The notes beneath the pieces were generated by a model, which had not been told where the DNA came from, searched no databases, and worked only from the letters and a program-made list of their open reading frames with translations. Positions 1-10,449 of a stretch of 64,000 nucleotides of DNA are shown one piece after another. The position numbers and the translations under genes were made by a program. Position 1 is the stretch's first letter, and each line of letters starts with the position of its first letter. This DNA is from Fagopyrum homotropicum (Eukaryota; Streptophyta; Magnoliopsida; Caryophyllales; Polygonaceae): the NCBI GenBank assembly GCA_033239125.1, contig BSWB01000001.1, positions 25,757,501-25,821,500 of the forward strand. Reading direction: 5' to 3'.

Positions 1-2363
1 ATCATTGTGGACAACTTGAACTTGATGTTCTCTTCTCCAATGTTGAAGGAGAGAGTCCCATTCTTGCAATCCACTAAGCACCCGGAAGTGGCTAGGAAAG
101 GTCTTCCTAAGATGATGGGAACCGGATAGTCCGCCGGAATATCCAAGACAACAAAATCAATTGGCACATAGAATCCTCCTAGTTGCACTGTGATGTCTTC
201 TAAGATCCCAACCGGATGAGTGATAGAACGGTCCGCCATATAGAGGGTCATCTTGACCGGTTTCGGCTCTCCTAGCCCAACCTTGTTGCAAAGTGCAAGC
301 GGTATGATGCTTACACTTGCCCCAAGATCACAAAGGGCCTCATACTTCACATCTCCCACTCCAATTGGGACACAAAAGGAACCCGGATCTCTTAGCTTGG
401 GAGGCATCTCCTCCTTCATTGTTTGGATCAATTCCGAGGACCTCTTTGTCATTCTTATCTCCCCATACTCCTCCAACTTCCTTTTGTTGGAGAGTATCTC
501 TTTCAAGAACTTGCCATATGCCGGCATTCCTAAAATAGCATCCATGAACAAAATGTTAATATGCAATTTAGACATTAGTTCAAGGAACTTACCAAAGTGA
601 TTGTCCAAACGAGCTCTTACTCGTGATTGAGGGAATGGTAGTGGTGGCTTGTATGGAGGCGGTGCCACATATGTTGGCTCAACATCCTTGCTCTTGCCTC
701 CATCTTTTTGCAAAGTCTCTTCCTCTATCACCACTTGTTTCCCTTTAGCGCTCTCCTTGGGCAAAGGATCTTTCATGCTCAACCCACTCCTTGTTGTGAT
801 GGCCAACACTTGGCCTCTTGGGTTTTCTTCGGTTCTTCCGGGAAGCTTTCCCGGATCTCTATGGGCTTCACCCGCCTTTTGGAACACTTGTGCTTCCAAA
901 ACCTTTTGAGCCTTAGAGATTGAAGTCACGGTGCTCTCTAGACCACTCAACCTCCCAAGCAATTGCTTAAACATCATTTCGGTCCTATCCTTTGGAGGTT
1001 GAGTAAATCCGGGTGGAGGTTCTTGTGAAGCTTTTGGTGGTGGAGTTGTGCTTGTGGAAGCGGGAGGGTTCAAGGCTCCATCCGGGTTAGAGTAGGAAAA
1101 TCCGGGATGGTTGTGGTTGGGCCGGTAATTGTTGAATTGCCGGTTGTTATTGAAGTTCCTTGGGCCTTGATAATTGTTGTAATTGCCCCTTCCCATGTAA
1201 TTCACATCTTCCTCCTTGGAAGATAAGTTAGCTTGTGGAAGCACTTGAGGAGTTGCTTGGTTCTTCAAGGTTGTAGTACACAACTCCCTCAAGGACTTCA
1301 ACTCATTGTTGATGGCGTCAAGCTTGAAGTTGCTCATGATGACTTCACTCACCTCATATGCTCCCGCCTTTCTCCCTTCACTCTTCCTATGGGAGTATTT
1401 CTCAATCACTAGAGCTTGCTTCTCCACAAACTCCCAAGCTTCATCTACATACTTCTCCATGAAAGTCCCACCGGAAAGAGATTGGAGTTTAAATTGGCTA
1501 TCTTCATCAAGTCCTTTGAAGTAGATCTCTAATAGCTCAATTTTTGGTATGCCATGGTGTGGACAATCTAGGAGAAGATCTTTGAACCTCTCCCAAGACT
1601 TGATAAAACTCGCTCTATCCTTCATCACGAAGGCATTGATCTTCCCTCTTAACTCGGTAGTCTTGGAAGGTGGGAAGAACTTAGTCAAAAACTCGGTTGT
1701 CATCTCTTCCCAAGTACCAACTCGCCCTTGTGGAATAGATTGATACCAAGCCAAGGCTTTATCCTTAAGAGAGAAGGAAAAAGCCCTAAGCTTATGGTTG
1801 TTGCTCTCCAATCTTGGCGGTCTAAGAGTCTCTATCAAGATCTCATAGTTCATCAAGTGTTGACGAGGAGACTCTCCTTCCATCCCTCCAAATTGATTAT
1901 GCCGGATCATTTGTAGAACTTGAGGGCGGAGCTCGTAATCATGGGTTGCGGGATCTCCTAAGTTCACAACCGGACGGTGTGCTCTTTGTGCCGGATCCAT
2001 ATGTTGCCCCAACGTTTGTGGCTCTTCCATAGCAATGGGCACAACCCTAATATTCACCGCCGCCGGCTGCGGTTGTGGTGAAGGTGGAGGAGGTTGTTGA
2101 CGGTTAAGCTCTCTTTGCACAAGAGCTTGCCTAATCTCCTCAATCTCCCTCCTAGTTGCCTCTTGCCTCTCATTGGCAAGTCTCCTTTCATTCTCCAAAG
2201 CCTCATCTCTTATCCTAATTTGCTCTAAAGCCTCATCCAACTCGGCTTGGAGATCTCTTCCGGCCATCTCTTTTCCCTTTTTAATGCTCTTGGATCTAGA
2301 TCTAAGGGTTTTCTCCGGTTCGGGACCGAATGGAGCTAAATCCTTGCCACGAGACCTTCGCAT
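1..2363 (-). CDS. Athila-type Gypsy element A: gag-protease ORF, partial at left edge
   Basis: A minus-strand frame is open from ATG 2363 to the window edge (787 codons seen; Met codons at 1196 and 527 are in the same frame). The N-terminal region is a charged, coiled-coil-like segment starting MRRSRGKDL. It is followed by a retrotransposon gag domain (WYQSIPQG, then FLTKFFPPSKT, near residues 205-340) and an Asn-rich tail in place of a CCHC zinc knuckle. After the tail come a linker with ITTRSG and an aspartic protease with D-L-G-A-S near residue 679 and the I-L-G-R-P-F flap-side motif. Gag packages element RNA and the protease matures the polyprotein. D-L-G rather than D-T/S-G is common in Athila-type elements. 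RT and integrase would lie left of the window. The long open frame suggests recent activity. Family identification is from recognised motifs, not a search. Confidence 0.88.
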   Translation of the reverse strand, partial: MRRSRGKDLAPFGPEPEKTLRSRSKSIKKGKEMAGRDLQAELDEALEQIRIRDEALENERRLANERQEATRREIEEIRQALVQRELNRQQPPPPSPQPQPAAVNIRVVPIAMEEPQTLGQHMDPAQRAHRPVVNLGDPATHDYELRPQVLQMIRHNQFGGMEGESPRQHLMNYEILIETLRPPRLESNNHKLRAFSFSLKDKALAWYQSIPQGRVGTWEEMTTEFLTKFFPPSKTTELRGKINAFVMKDRASFIKSWERFKDLLLDCPHHGIPKIELLEIYFKGLDEDSQFKLQSLSGGTFMEKYVDEAWEFVEKQALVIEKYSHRKSEGRKAGAYEVSEVIMSNFKLDAINNELKSLRELCTTTLKNQATPQVLPQANLSSKEEDVNYMGRGNYNNYQGPRNFNNNRQFNNYRPNHNHPGFSYSNPDGALNPPASTSTTPPPKASQEPPPGFTQPPKDRTEMMFKQLLGRLSGLESTVTSISKAQKVLEAQVFQKAGEAHRDPGKLPGRTEENPRGQVLAITTRSGLSMKDPLPKESAKGKQVVIEEETLQKDGGKSKDVEPTYVAPPPYKPPLPFPQSRVRARLDNHFGKFLELMSKLHINILFMDAILGMPAYGKFLKEILSNKRKLEEYGEIRMTKRSSELIQTMKEEMPPKLRDPGSFCVPIGVGDVKYEALCDLGASVSIIPLALCNKVGLGEPKPVKMTLYMADRSITHPVGILEDITVQLGGFYVPIDFVVLDIPADYPVPIILGRPFLATSGCLVDCKNGTLSFNIGEENIKFKLSTM

Positions 2364-2477
2364 ACACCTAAAGAGTGAGATGTCCTGAAAAGCAAAGACA
2401 CAAACCAAAAGGGGATCAAAAGCAACAAGAAAGATCTACACTATAAACAATCACAAAAAGACTTAATCTAGACCTAG

Positions 2478-2495
2478 TCCCCGGCAACGGCACCA
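2478..2495 (-). promoter_or_regulatory. Primer-binding site of element A (tRNA-Asp)
   Basis: On the minus strand this 18-mer reads TGGTGCCGTTGCCGGGGA. It is complementary to the 3' end of plant tRNA-Asp(GTC), TCCCCGGCAACGGCGCCA, at 17 of 18 positions. It starts six bases after the LTR end, the same spacing as in elements B and C. A tRNA-Asp primer is typical of Athila elements. Confidence 0.85.
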
Positions 2496-2962
2496 AAAAC
2501 TTGTTACGCTCAGGATGTGTGTGTGAATCGCAATAAGCTTTAAATTTATACTCGTTATATTTATCCTAACTCCTAGCGAAACCCGCAGTGTACGGGACGT
2601 TTGTAGTAGGGATAGTATTCCGAGGTCGAACACAAAGACTAAAGTGAGATTGATTCAATTTATGATTAAGTCTAGTGAAGATCTAGGTTAAGAAAAGAGA
2701 AGAAAATAAAGAAATGAAAATCTCAATGTTTTTGGTTGGGTTTTTGGTGATCAATCAAGGATCACAAATCATGCGGAATAAACAATCAACTATGCTAACA
2801 AATCAACGCAAGCAAACAAGATAAACACAAGATATAGATCAAATAGAAGAAAGCAGATTCTAGGGGTTGGAAAGTCCGGTTATGGCATAGACTCAAGCTA
2901 TCTAAACATTCCTTGGATTAACCATGATATGTTGGGAGTAAGCATTTCTAGATTGGGATCAA

Positions 2963-3224
2963 TTACCGGGTAGGTCTCATGGTCCACTAGTCCATTCCTA
3001 AGGTCTCATCACCGGGTAAGTCTCTAAGAACCTAAGGGACAGAATTCTACACAAACCGGATTGTTACCTAGAGATCTAACCTATCCTTACCGGGTAAGTC
3101 TCGGAAGGGTTAGTCCTAAACAACCATCCTAGCACACTTAATCCAATGGCGGCTTATGAGGCTCACCACTACCTAGGGTTTGTCATCTTTGAGATCTAAG
3201 AGCAAGGATTACCGGATAAGTCTC
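2963..3224 (-). repeat. Interspersed 16-bp motif array in LTR A
   Basis: Four copies at 2963-2978, 3009-3024, 3087-3102 and 3209-3224. In element sense they read GAGACTTACCCGGTAA with one or two changes. A matching array is present in solo LTR D (44768-45028) in the same LTR region, after cassette 2. Function unknown. Confidence 0.7.
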
Positions 3225-3335
3225 TCCTAACACTTAGTTGCTAACACTAGGTCACCCTAGGATAGATTGACTCAACAAACACTTAGGATTTCAACATTCT
3301 AACAATCTAAGACTAGATCCATCGAACCAGGTAAG

Positions 3336-3400
3336 ATCACGGTTTGTTCTACCCTTTCCACGGCCGTGGTTTGGCAAGAACTGGCCGTGATTCTTAACAG
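3336..3400 (-). repeat. Palindromic cassette 2 of LTR A
   Basis: It contains CCACGGCCGTGG (perfect 12-bp palindrome, 3358-3369) flanked by partial half-copies (ATCACGG to the left, GGCCGTGATT to the right). It lies about 935-1000 bp into the LTR, downstream of the TATA box, so it should be transcribed. Confidence 0.75.
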
Positions 3401-3893
3401 AAACTACGTTCATGCACACAAGTCATCCAAAGGTAAATCTAAGTCCATCCTATCATAGCCCTAGCCATAACCATCCTTTCCTTACCCTAGAACCACATCT
3501 ATTTAGCCTAAAACATTCATAATAGAAATCGAAACAATCAAACATAAAATCATGGCATCCATTTGCAAGATAATGAAAGGAAAAAGATGAACAAGTGAAC
3601 TAAAACAAAACCAAGCTGAAAGTGGAATTAGAATAACTCACAATCCTTCTTAAAGAAGGTTCAAATGGTTCATACAACTCTAGAAATTGAATCCAAAGTT
3701 CTTCACTACTAAAACTCTCTAGGTCTATCAATGGTGTGTCTTCTCTTCCTCCAATCAAGCTCCTCTCCAATGGTGGTTTCCTTCTACAATCTTCTCCCCA
3801 AAGAATCTTCTTGTTGAGAGAATATTTTGATTGGATGATAGTGGATAATGGAGGGCTGCTCCAAGATGATTCTCTCAGCCAATGCAAGACCAC

Positions 3894-3900
3894 TTTTATA
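3894..3900 (-). promoter_or_regulatory. TATA box of LTR A
   Basis: Minus-strand TATAAAA lies about 435 bp from the LTR start and 60-115 bp downstream of cassette 1, as expected for the U3 promoter of this element. Assigned from sequence and position only. Confidence 0.55.
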
Positions 3901-3961
3901 CTACAACTTTGCAAGATCTGGCCAAGAGATCGTGGCACAGCTGTCACGAAAACCTGGCAAA

Positions 3962-4010
3962 ATCCACGGTTGAAACCACGGCCGTGGAGTACCAGTGATC
4001 CGTGATTTTG
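3962..4010 (-). repeat. Palindromic cassette 1 of LTR A
   Basis: It contains CCACGGCCGTGG (3976-3987) with half-copies ATCCACGGTT and GATCCGTGATTTT on either side. It lies about 325-375 bp into the LTR, just upstream of the TATA box, which places it in the U3 promoter region. Confidence 0.75.
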
Positions 4011-4335
4011 TGCTTCAGCTTGCCTTTGATAATTAAGCTTCGATTTGGTGCATGGCTTGTGTTGGCAAGGTTCCATGAGCTCTCCCTAGCCTTTAGCTTG
4101 CATCCTAATGAGTCCGAGGGTGTGTCATCTTGATGAACGATCCTCAAACGTATCGTTTTAGCTCCTAAATCTCCCAAAACACCTACAAAGCAATGCACAA
4201 GTCCGTGTAGACGTCTATCTCGACAAAATACTAGAATTGAGTGCAAACGTCGCTAACTAGTGCTAAACCATGCATAAATGAGCGATAAATCTATCTAAAT
4301 GATTACCTAAACCTAAGTCATAAATTGTGTTATCA

Positions 4336-4946
4336 CAAGCCAAGGCTTTATCCTTAAGTGAGAAGGAGAAAGCCCTAAGCTTATGGTTGTTGCTCTCCAA
4401 TCTAGGCGGTCTAAGAGTATCCATCAAGATCTCATAGTTCAGCAAGTGTTGATGAGGAGACTCTCCTTCCATCCCTCCAAATTGATTATGCCGGATCAAT
4501 TGAAGAAATTGAGGGCGGAGCTCGTAATCATGGGTTGCGGAATCTCCTAAGTTCACACCTGGACGGTGTGCTCTTTGTGCCGGATCCATACGTTTCCCTA
4601 ACATTTGTGGCTCTTCAATAGCAATGGGCACAACCCGAATATTAACCGCCGGCTGCGGTTGTGGTGGAGGTGGAGGTTGTTGACGATTAAGCTCTCTTTG
4701 CACAAGAGGTTGCCTAATCTCTTCAATCTCCCTCCTAGTTGCTTCTTGCCTCTCATTGGCAAGTCTCCTTTCGTTCTCCAAGAGTTCATCTCTTAGTCTA
4801 ATTTGCTCTAAAGCCTCATCCAACTCAGCTTGGAGATCTCTTCCGGCCATCTCTTTCCCTTTGCGAATGCTCTTGGATCTAGATCTAAGGGTTTTCTCCG
4901 GTTCGGGATCGAATGGAGCTAAATCCTTGCCACGAGATCTTCGCAT
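4336..4946 (-). pseudogene. Athila-type element B: gag N-terminal part, cut by element A
   Basis: From ATG 4946 the frame encodes MRRSRGKDLAPFDPEPEKT and continues nearly identical in meaning to the gag of element A, through the coiled-coil-like region and into the gag domain (GGMEGESPHQHLLNYEIL). It stops being gag exactly at 4336, where LTR A begins, inside the stretch that reads DKALAWYQ in A. In-frame codons upstream of 4946 add a short hydrophobic leader, but the A and C relatives start at the equivalent MRRSRG or MLRSRN, so I take 4946 as the start. The remainder of B should resume left of the window, beyond A. Confidence 0.85.
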
Positions 4947-5062
4947 ACACCTAAAGAGTGAGAGATGTCCTGAAAAGCAAAGACACAAACCAAACAAGAT
5001 CAAAAGCAACAAGAAAGATCTACACTATAAACAATCACGAAAATGACTCAATCTAGACCTAG

Positions 5063-5080
5063 TCCCCGGCAACGGCGCCA
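5063..5080 (-). promoter_or_regulatory. Primer-binding site of element B (tRNA-Asp, perfect)
   Basis: The minus strand reads TGGCGCCGTTGCCGGGGA, an exact 18/18 complement of the plant tRNA-Asp(GTC) 3' end. It is six bases from the LTR end. Confidence 0.88.
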
Positions 5081-5283
5081 AAAACTTGTTACGCTAAGAA
5101 TGTGACACGCAAAAGTCTTAAATTTATACTCGTTATATTTTTCCTAACTCCTAGCGAACCCATAGTGTATGGGTCATTTTGTAGCAAGGATAGTATTCCG
5201 AGGTCGAACACGAAGACTAAGGTGAAATCGAATCAACAAGTGACCATAGATAGTGTGAATCTAGTCTAAGAAAAGAGAGAGAA

Positions 5284-5341
5284 AAATCGGGTGGATCATA
5301 GCCAAATCGGACGATCTGCCTGAAGAACAGGTCGATTTTTC
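5284..5341 (-). repeat. Palindromic cassette 2 of LTR B
   Basis: It contains AAAAATCGG, AAATCGGACGATCTG and CAGGTCGATTTTT, half-copies and a near-palindrome of the AAATCGGCCGATTT type. It lies about 925-980 bp into the LTR, the same offset as cassette 2 of LTR A. Confidence 0.65.
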
Positions 5342-5883
5342 TTCCTGGGTTAGGTTTTATGCATACGAATCATCCTAAACTAACATATAAGTCCATTCTA
5401 TCATCACCCAATCCATAACCATCAATCCATCACTCTAGAATCACAACAAACTAGCCAATAATATGCATTTCAAGATCCAAAATCATCACATAAGCATACA
5501 TGGTTTTCATAGATGGATGATGAAAGATAAGCAAGTAAAAACAATGAATCTCAGCTGAATCTAAGTTTTAGCAAGACTTACAACCCTTCAAAAGAAGTTC
5601 CGAAACGTTCCTAACAATCCTTCCAAGAGTTCTTCAACCAAAATCACTAAAAATCCCTCAAAAACTCACTTTCACTCTAAGTTTTGTGTTCTTCTTCTTC
5701 CCCCAAAAATGAGAGAGTATTTCTTCTTCTCCAAGCCTATTCCCTTTGGAATCAGGTGTGTGTGAGAGAATGTGGGAGAGGGAGCTTGCTCAGCAACAGC
5801 TTGCAGGCCCACTTATATTCTCCACCAAGAGCAAGGCCGGAGAAAGAGATCGTGGGACACGTGGCTTAAGCTGTCAAAGGCCA

Positions 5884-5945
5884 AAAATCGACCCAGTCAA
5901 ATAAATCGGCCGATTTTCCTGAGTGTTGGTCCGATTTTCTTCAAC
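5884..5945 (-). repeat. Palindromic cassette 1 of LTR B
   Basis: Perfect 14-bp palindrome AAATCGGCCGATTT (5903-5916), flanked by AAAATCGACC and GGTCCGATTTTCTT. It lies about 320-380 bp into the LTR, matching cassette 1 of LTRs A, C and D in position but not in arm sequence. Confidence 0.75.
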
Positions 5946-6264
5946 AGAGACTTGTTATGATCATCTAGCCATGAGTTACTCCATTGCTTGCACCAATAAG
6001 GGTCCTTGTGTCCTTCATTGCTCCAATTATGTTCCTTCAAGGCCTTGGATATGTACCACCATGAGGCTTGACCCTCGAATGTATCGATTAATGTCCAAAA
6101 GATCCCCGAAATACATACAAAACCGACAAAAGCTCGTGTAGATGTCTTTTCTAGAAATATGCATGAATTAAGCGTAAAGGTCATGAACTAATGTCAAACC
6201 GTGCATGAATAACGGGAAAAACTATCTAATTGAATGCCTAAACTAACGTCATAAATCACGTTAT

Positions 6265-7732
6265 AATTATGCTTCTTATCTGTCAACCAACCATCACTAG
6301 TTGGCCAGCACGTGTAAATTCTCTATTGTAACCAATTAGTCTGTAGTCGACCTGCTGTAAGATCGTAGACTTACTTTTCTTCAATCTCTTTTGAGGTTTG
6401 ATATACTAGTGAAAATACATCTCTTCCATTTATACTCCTTTAGCTCCTTCTACAAACTACACTCCTATAAGAGCACTATACTCTTACGAGTCTAGTTGTA
6501 TCTTCATCTTCCGTCAACGGACTTGTCAATGCTTCTACGATAACTTGTAGGTATTTCCCATGCTTCTTTTTACCCGAGTTATCGTCCAATTGCGGTTCTC
6601 TAGTATGACCCGCTAGTGTTATTAACTTAAATCCCTTCGTGAATGAGAAGTTATTAGAGATCCTCTTTTTCCCCGAGACCATTCTCCTACACCCTCCTTC
6701 CTTGGGGTGCTGCTTGTACTTCCGCCTTTATAGAAATCCGGTCTTTGTTGCATCCCGATCCTTGTTGAAATGCTTGTGTGTTCTTGGAGGTCACACCGCT
6801 TCCATGCTGGTGAAATTGGCCTTCCCCTTTCTAGCAACCTGTAAGCTTTCATTTTGTGGCTCTTTAATTCTTCGTATCGGGATGAACAATGTATCTTATC
6901 TTGACTCCTACGCTTATGATTGTCTCGGTTTCCCATCTTGATTGTGGCGGCAAGTAGCTTGTCAAGAGTGATCATATTCCGCTCTACTTCTAGACTCAAA
7001 CTTTCACCTTCTGGTCCATCAGTAAGCTTAGATTCAATGCCTCTTGTCTGGATCGCTACTATATTTCACCTTGACCTTCATGCCTATGCGTGTTTCTGAA
7101 GGCATCCCCTTTGTTTGCAACGTTGCTTTACACCCTCTTGAAAGAACCTATTGGTTGTCTCTCCCAATTTGTATACTTGCCGGTCATCCAACGCGTTGCT
7201 AGAACTGCTCTCATGTATATTCTTCATTTGATCCTATTGAGTTGACTCGGGATTCCCTTCTTGTCATCGTAGTTGGTGTTGTCTTTTAGGCTTTACTTTT
7301 CCGTCTCGACGTTCCTCAACAAACTCAAATGAGTTGTCCGTCGTTTGTCTACCCTAATGCACATAAGATGTGCATACTAATCCTCACGTTAACACCCTTC
7401 GAAATCTAAATGGGGTGAGAAACTCATTATGCTATCTCCGTTAAGGACATAATATAATTATAATTTCTACTAATCTTTTGCATATTCTTATCTATATGAC
7501 ATATCTTTATAATCAAGCTAATAAGTCCAACTAAAGTAAAACCTAAACTCCATACTAAGCATACTGAGATCCGCGGTAGTAGTGGTGGTCAGCCGTACTT
7601 TTCTATCCCCAACCAGACTATGCATGCATTTGAAAACCAAAAGTCCTTTTTAAAACTCAGATCCCTTTCGGGTTCTGCTCGAGTACTTATTCGGTCTTTC
7701 AAAAGATTTCAAGTACCGTTGTTGCCAACCTA
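6265..7732 (-). pseudogene. Element E1: decayed Gypsy internal region (gag remnant)
   Basis: This lies between LTR B and the E1 PBS. No open frame exceeds about 125 codons. On the minus strand near 6590-6610 a zinc-knuckle-like remnant (AGHTREPQL) can be read, and short gag-like stretches continue to the right. The leftward part of E1 (pol, 3' LTR) is cut off by element B and would resume outside the window. Assignment as gag rests on position after the PBS plus this weak motif. Confidence 0.5.
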
Positions 7733-7746
7733 GAGCTTTGATACCA
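7733..7746 (-). promoter_or_regulatory. Primer-binding site of E1 (initiator tRNA-Met type)
   Basis: Minus strand TGGTATCAAAGCTC, one mismatch from the common plant PBS TGGTATCAGAGC (tRNA-iMet). It follows the LTR end after three bases. Confidence 0.75.
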
Positions 7747-8502
7747 TGTTGTAACACCCTGAATTCTCAGAACTCGGAACGTTACTAGTTAGGACCTCAC
7801 AATGGGTCCCGACCTCAGTTTGACAATAATATTACTAGGATCTTGCAACAAGACACAAATAAGAAAAATCGAAATTCATAAAAATAGTATTTTAGAAGGA
7901 TGAATGCAACAACGTCTAACAGCCTATAGCTTAAACAACAAAAAAGACTAACTGTCTTTAACAAAAGGAAAGGACAACAAAGCAACAACCCACACCCCCA
8001 CTCTAAAGAGTACGGAGACCCCGCTGACCACTACTTCCGGATCACTCAGCTGCTGCTCTAACCTGTGGTAAATCTAAAAACACAACAAAAACAACCATTA
8101 GCTAGCTATCTAAACATTAGTAAAGAAATAATAGCACACACACACATCATAGCAAAAATAAACACTCATCATGCTTTCAACCAATCCATTTATTATCTTT
8201 ACTTAGGTGATTCACTCTTACTAATGATACTTATTTTGTGACACGAGGGATTCCCAAACCTCGCCTCCGCCCCCGCGTAACCATCAGGAATGGATCCGAT
8301 GCATCTCACCTTGTACCTGCCTGGTCTGGGTATAAAGAACCTCCCAGTCTCCTGTCAGAGCTGGGCAGTGATGTCACGGCCCGTTATACATACATTTGGG
8401 CCTTAAAACAGAATAATAGTTGTCGTCCTATCGAGTTATTATCATAAACACACATTGCACACACCACTATTATCACTGAACCAACATCCAGAAACTAGAT
8501 AA

Positions 8503-8521
8503 GTAAGTTGTAAGGACTTAC
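8503..8521 (-). promoter_or_regulatory. Splice-donor hairpin in LTR E1
   Basis: In element sense the strand reads TCAG|GTAAGTCC, a consensus plant 5' splice site. GTAAGT pairs with the ACTTAC that follows across a 7-nt loop. Equivalent hairpins occur in LTRs E2, F (both), G and the fragment near 26870. Confidence 0.55.
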
Positions 8522-8898
8522 CTGATTCAAATCACAACTCTCTAAAGTCTCAATTCGGTCTGCAACCGTGGTAACTCAATCGCCTGTCAAACAAGGCATG
8601 TGGATCAAAATCACACCCCATACTCTTAGAAGTTATAAACTTCTAAGATGTACAATCTCCTGAAGAGAAATTACGAAAAAGGTTCTCTTAAGGTAAAAAA
8701 TACTATTCTACCCCTGGTCCCGGAACTCTCATACTAGGGTACACTACTCCGGCCGTAAAAACTATAACTTTAACTCTTCTCGGTTATTACTATACCGCAT
8801 GTTCCTACCAATTTACTAACAAGGTTCTAGTTTAGGACACCTATTTATTTATATATAGACCCTTATATATGTCCTATACTTATACTTATATATATACT

Positions 8899-8901
<3 letters not shown>

Positions 8902-8938
<37 letters not shown>
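8902..8938. repeat. (AT)n microsatellite
   Basis: An uninterrupted alternating A/T run of about 37 bp, with TATA-rich degenerate sequence on both sides (8860-9120), lying inside LTR E1. Confidence 0.95.
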
Positions 8939-8939
<1 letters not shown>

Positions 8940-10449
8940 TTATACCTACAAATATATATCTATATATAACTTACATAAGCATACTACTCTTACGTTTATA
9001 TATAAACTTACACATATTCAATCTTATACATCTATATATATACATGCATATCCACTGAGCTTATTCATATATAATAATATTCATATCTCTCAACCTACAA
9101 AGCTTATTCATATTGTATAATGCTGGTACATGTGTATCTGTAGACTCATTGAAACAACTCACAACCTACCTACATTGTACTCTCGAATCCAATAGTACTA
9201 ACCTTCCCCGGTAACCTACAACTCCCACTCGGCTAACTTTATATTGTACGTACGGAACCCTGTCAACACTTCTTATACCTCACAACTTCCTAATCTACAG
9301 ATCTATATACATACTCATAAACACAACGCTTATATTGGGAAAGGAGACACACCCGTCTCAGTACAAGCCACCGGTCCCCTTGAAGAAATGGTGTAGCCTA
9401 CTTCGATCGGAATCATCTTCGAAACGAGCTCGGGCAAATCTACTTAGTACCGGCCAACAGGAGGATCGATAAGCATACTCCGCTTACACTCGCTACGTGA
9501 AAGAATGGACGAAGAAGTAAGGCTCACCTGTTTGCAGCAATGACAGCCGAGGTCGACAAAAGGTGGTGCCACTCCAGTTGATGCGAGGGGAGGTCCTAGG
9601 GTGTTGCATATGACAGGCGGTTAGGGAGTCTCGTTCCAGTGCTGTGGACTCACCGGTGTGACTCGCGACTAGGCTGCAAGGGTTCAGATGCGGTTTGCTT
9701 GTACTCCCCAAGTTGCCCGCTCGTCCTAACTAGCGACTACTACAACGCCTGAAGATGTACCCGACTTCCAGTTAATCACAGGAGCAGCCGAAGGGAAGGA
9801 GAGACGACTCACCTACTGCAACGCCTGAGGGTCCTCGTGCTGTGTCGATCTACACCACTACAATACCCACCGGGGTTTGAGCACCGTTGCTGTGTGAAGC
9901 CAAGTTCAGGCGGCTAATGATACTCGAGAATAGAGAGGAAGGGAAGAGACGGACAGAGGAGATGGCTCACCTGGTGGTCGACAGAGTCGGCGGACAGAAC
10001 CCTAGGTGACTACTGTGTTGTTGCTGAGGAGTTGTCGCTGCACTTCGTCTCGCATATGAAGGCGGAAGAGGACGTACGAGAGTTGGTTACGGTAGGTAGA
10101 GGGAGAGGTATAGCAGCAGCACGTAGATGTCGATCATTAGGTTAGAGTTAGATTAGGTTAAGTTTAATTAGTAGAGGATTAAGTAATGGGCTAGTGGGCC
10201 GGCTGAAGACCATTGGGCCAACTAGTTGGGCCTGCTCATCCATAAAACAATTGGCTGAAAGAATAATGTCACTCGTACGGAATCGGAATTATTTACGGTT
10301 TACGTAAATTACCATTTTATGTGAATTAAGTCACATAAAATGATAGAAATTAATATCACTTCATTCTTATCTAGAAGAATAGAGGTAGGCAGATCGGAAT
10401 CCAATTTGATCCGGTATTTAAACGGATTTAAAAAAAATTGGTTATTACA

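Larger units (their letters stand above)
2502..4335 (-). mobile_element. 5' LTR of element A (1834 bp)
   Basis: On the minus strand it starts TGATAACACAATTTATG at 4335 and ends GCGTAACA at 2502, just before the PBS. It carries a TATA box about 435 bp in (minus TATAAAA at 3894-3900). It also carries two cassettes centred on CCACGGCCGTGG (3962-4010 and 3336-3400) and four copies of a GAGACTTACCCGGTAA-like motif (2963-3224). At 4336 the sequence switches abruptly to the gag of element B, so A inserted into B. The partner LTR and target duplication lie outside the window. Confidence 0.85.
5087..6264 (-). mobile_element. 5' LTR of element B (about 1.18 kb)
   Basis: The 3' end (...GCGTAACA at 5087) and the first about 200 bp next to it match LTR A closely. 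The outer end (CGTGATTTATGACGTTAG, sense) matches A's TGATAACACAATTTATGAC, but the terminal TG is changed, so the outer boundary is uncertain by 2-3 bp. It is about 650 bp shorter than LTR A and lacks the GAGACTTACCCGG array. Its two cassettes use a different palindrome, AAATCGGCCGATTT (5903-5916). A TATA-like AATATAAG lies near 5812-5819 (minus). It inserted into the internal region of element E1. Confidence 0.75.
7750..10449 (-). mobile_element. 5' LTR of Gypsy element E1 (2.70 kb)
   Basis: Plus-strand ends TGTAACACCCTGAATTC and GGTTATTACA. The sequence matches solo LTR E2 (40808-43381) along most of its length, including the start, the block around TTTTGTGACACGAGGGATTCCC, the AGAAGTT hairpin, and the paired CATTTTATGTGAATTAA/GTCACATAAAATG near the far end. 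It contains an (AT)n run (8902-8938), a GC-rich stretch (about 9490-10130) and the conserved splice-donor hairpin (8503-8521). Confidence 0.8.

Noticed and set aside
4947..5012. Hydrophobic N-terminal extension of the element B gag that looks like a signal peptide
   Set aside because: It is upstream of the start shared by A, B and C and lies in the leader between PBS and gag; a chance open stretch.
5063..5080. tRNA-Asp-like sequence
   Set aside because: Only the last 18 bases of tRNA-Asp are matched, in the right place for a primer-binding site; no tRNA gene body.
8869..9120. 83-codon frame rich in Tyr and Ile
   Set aside because: Translation of the (AT)n microsatellite.
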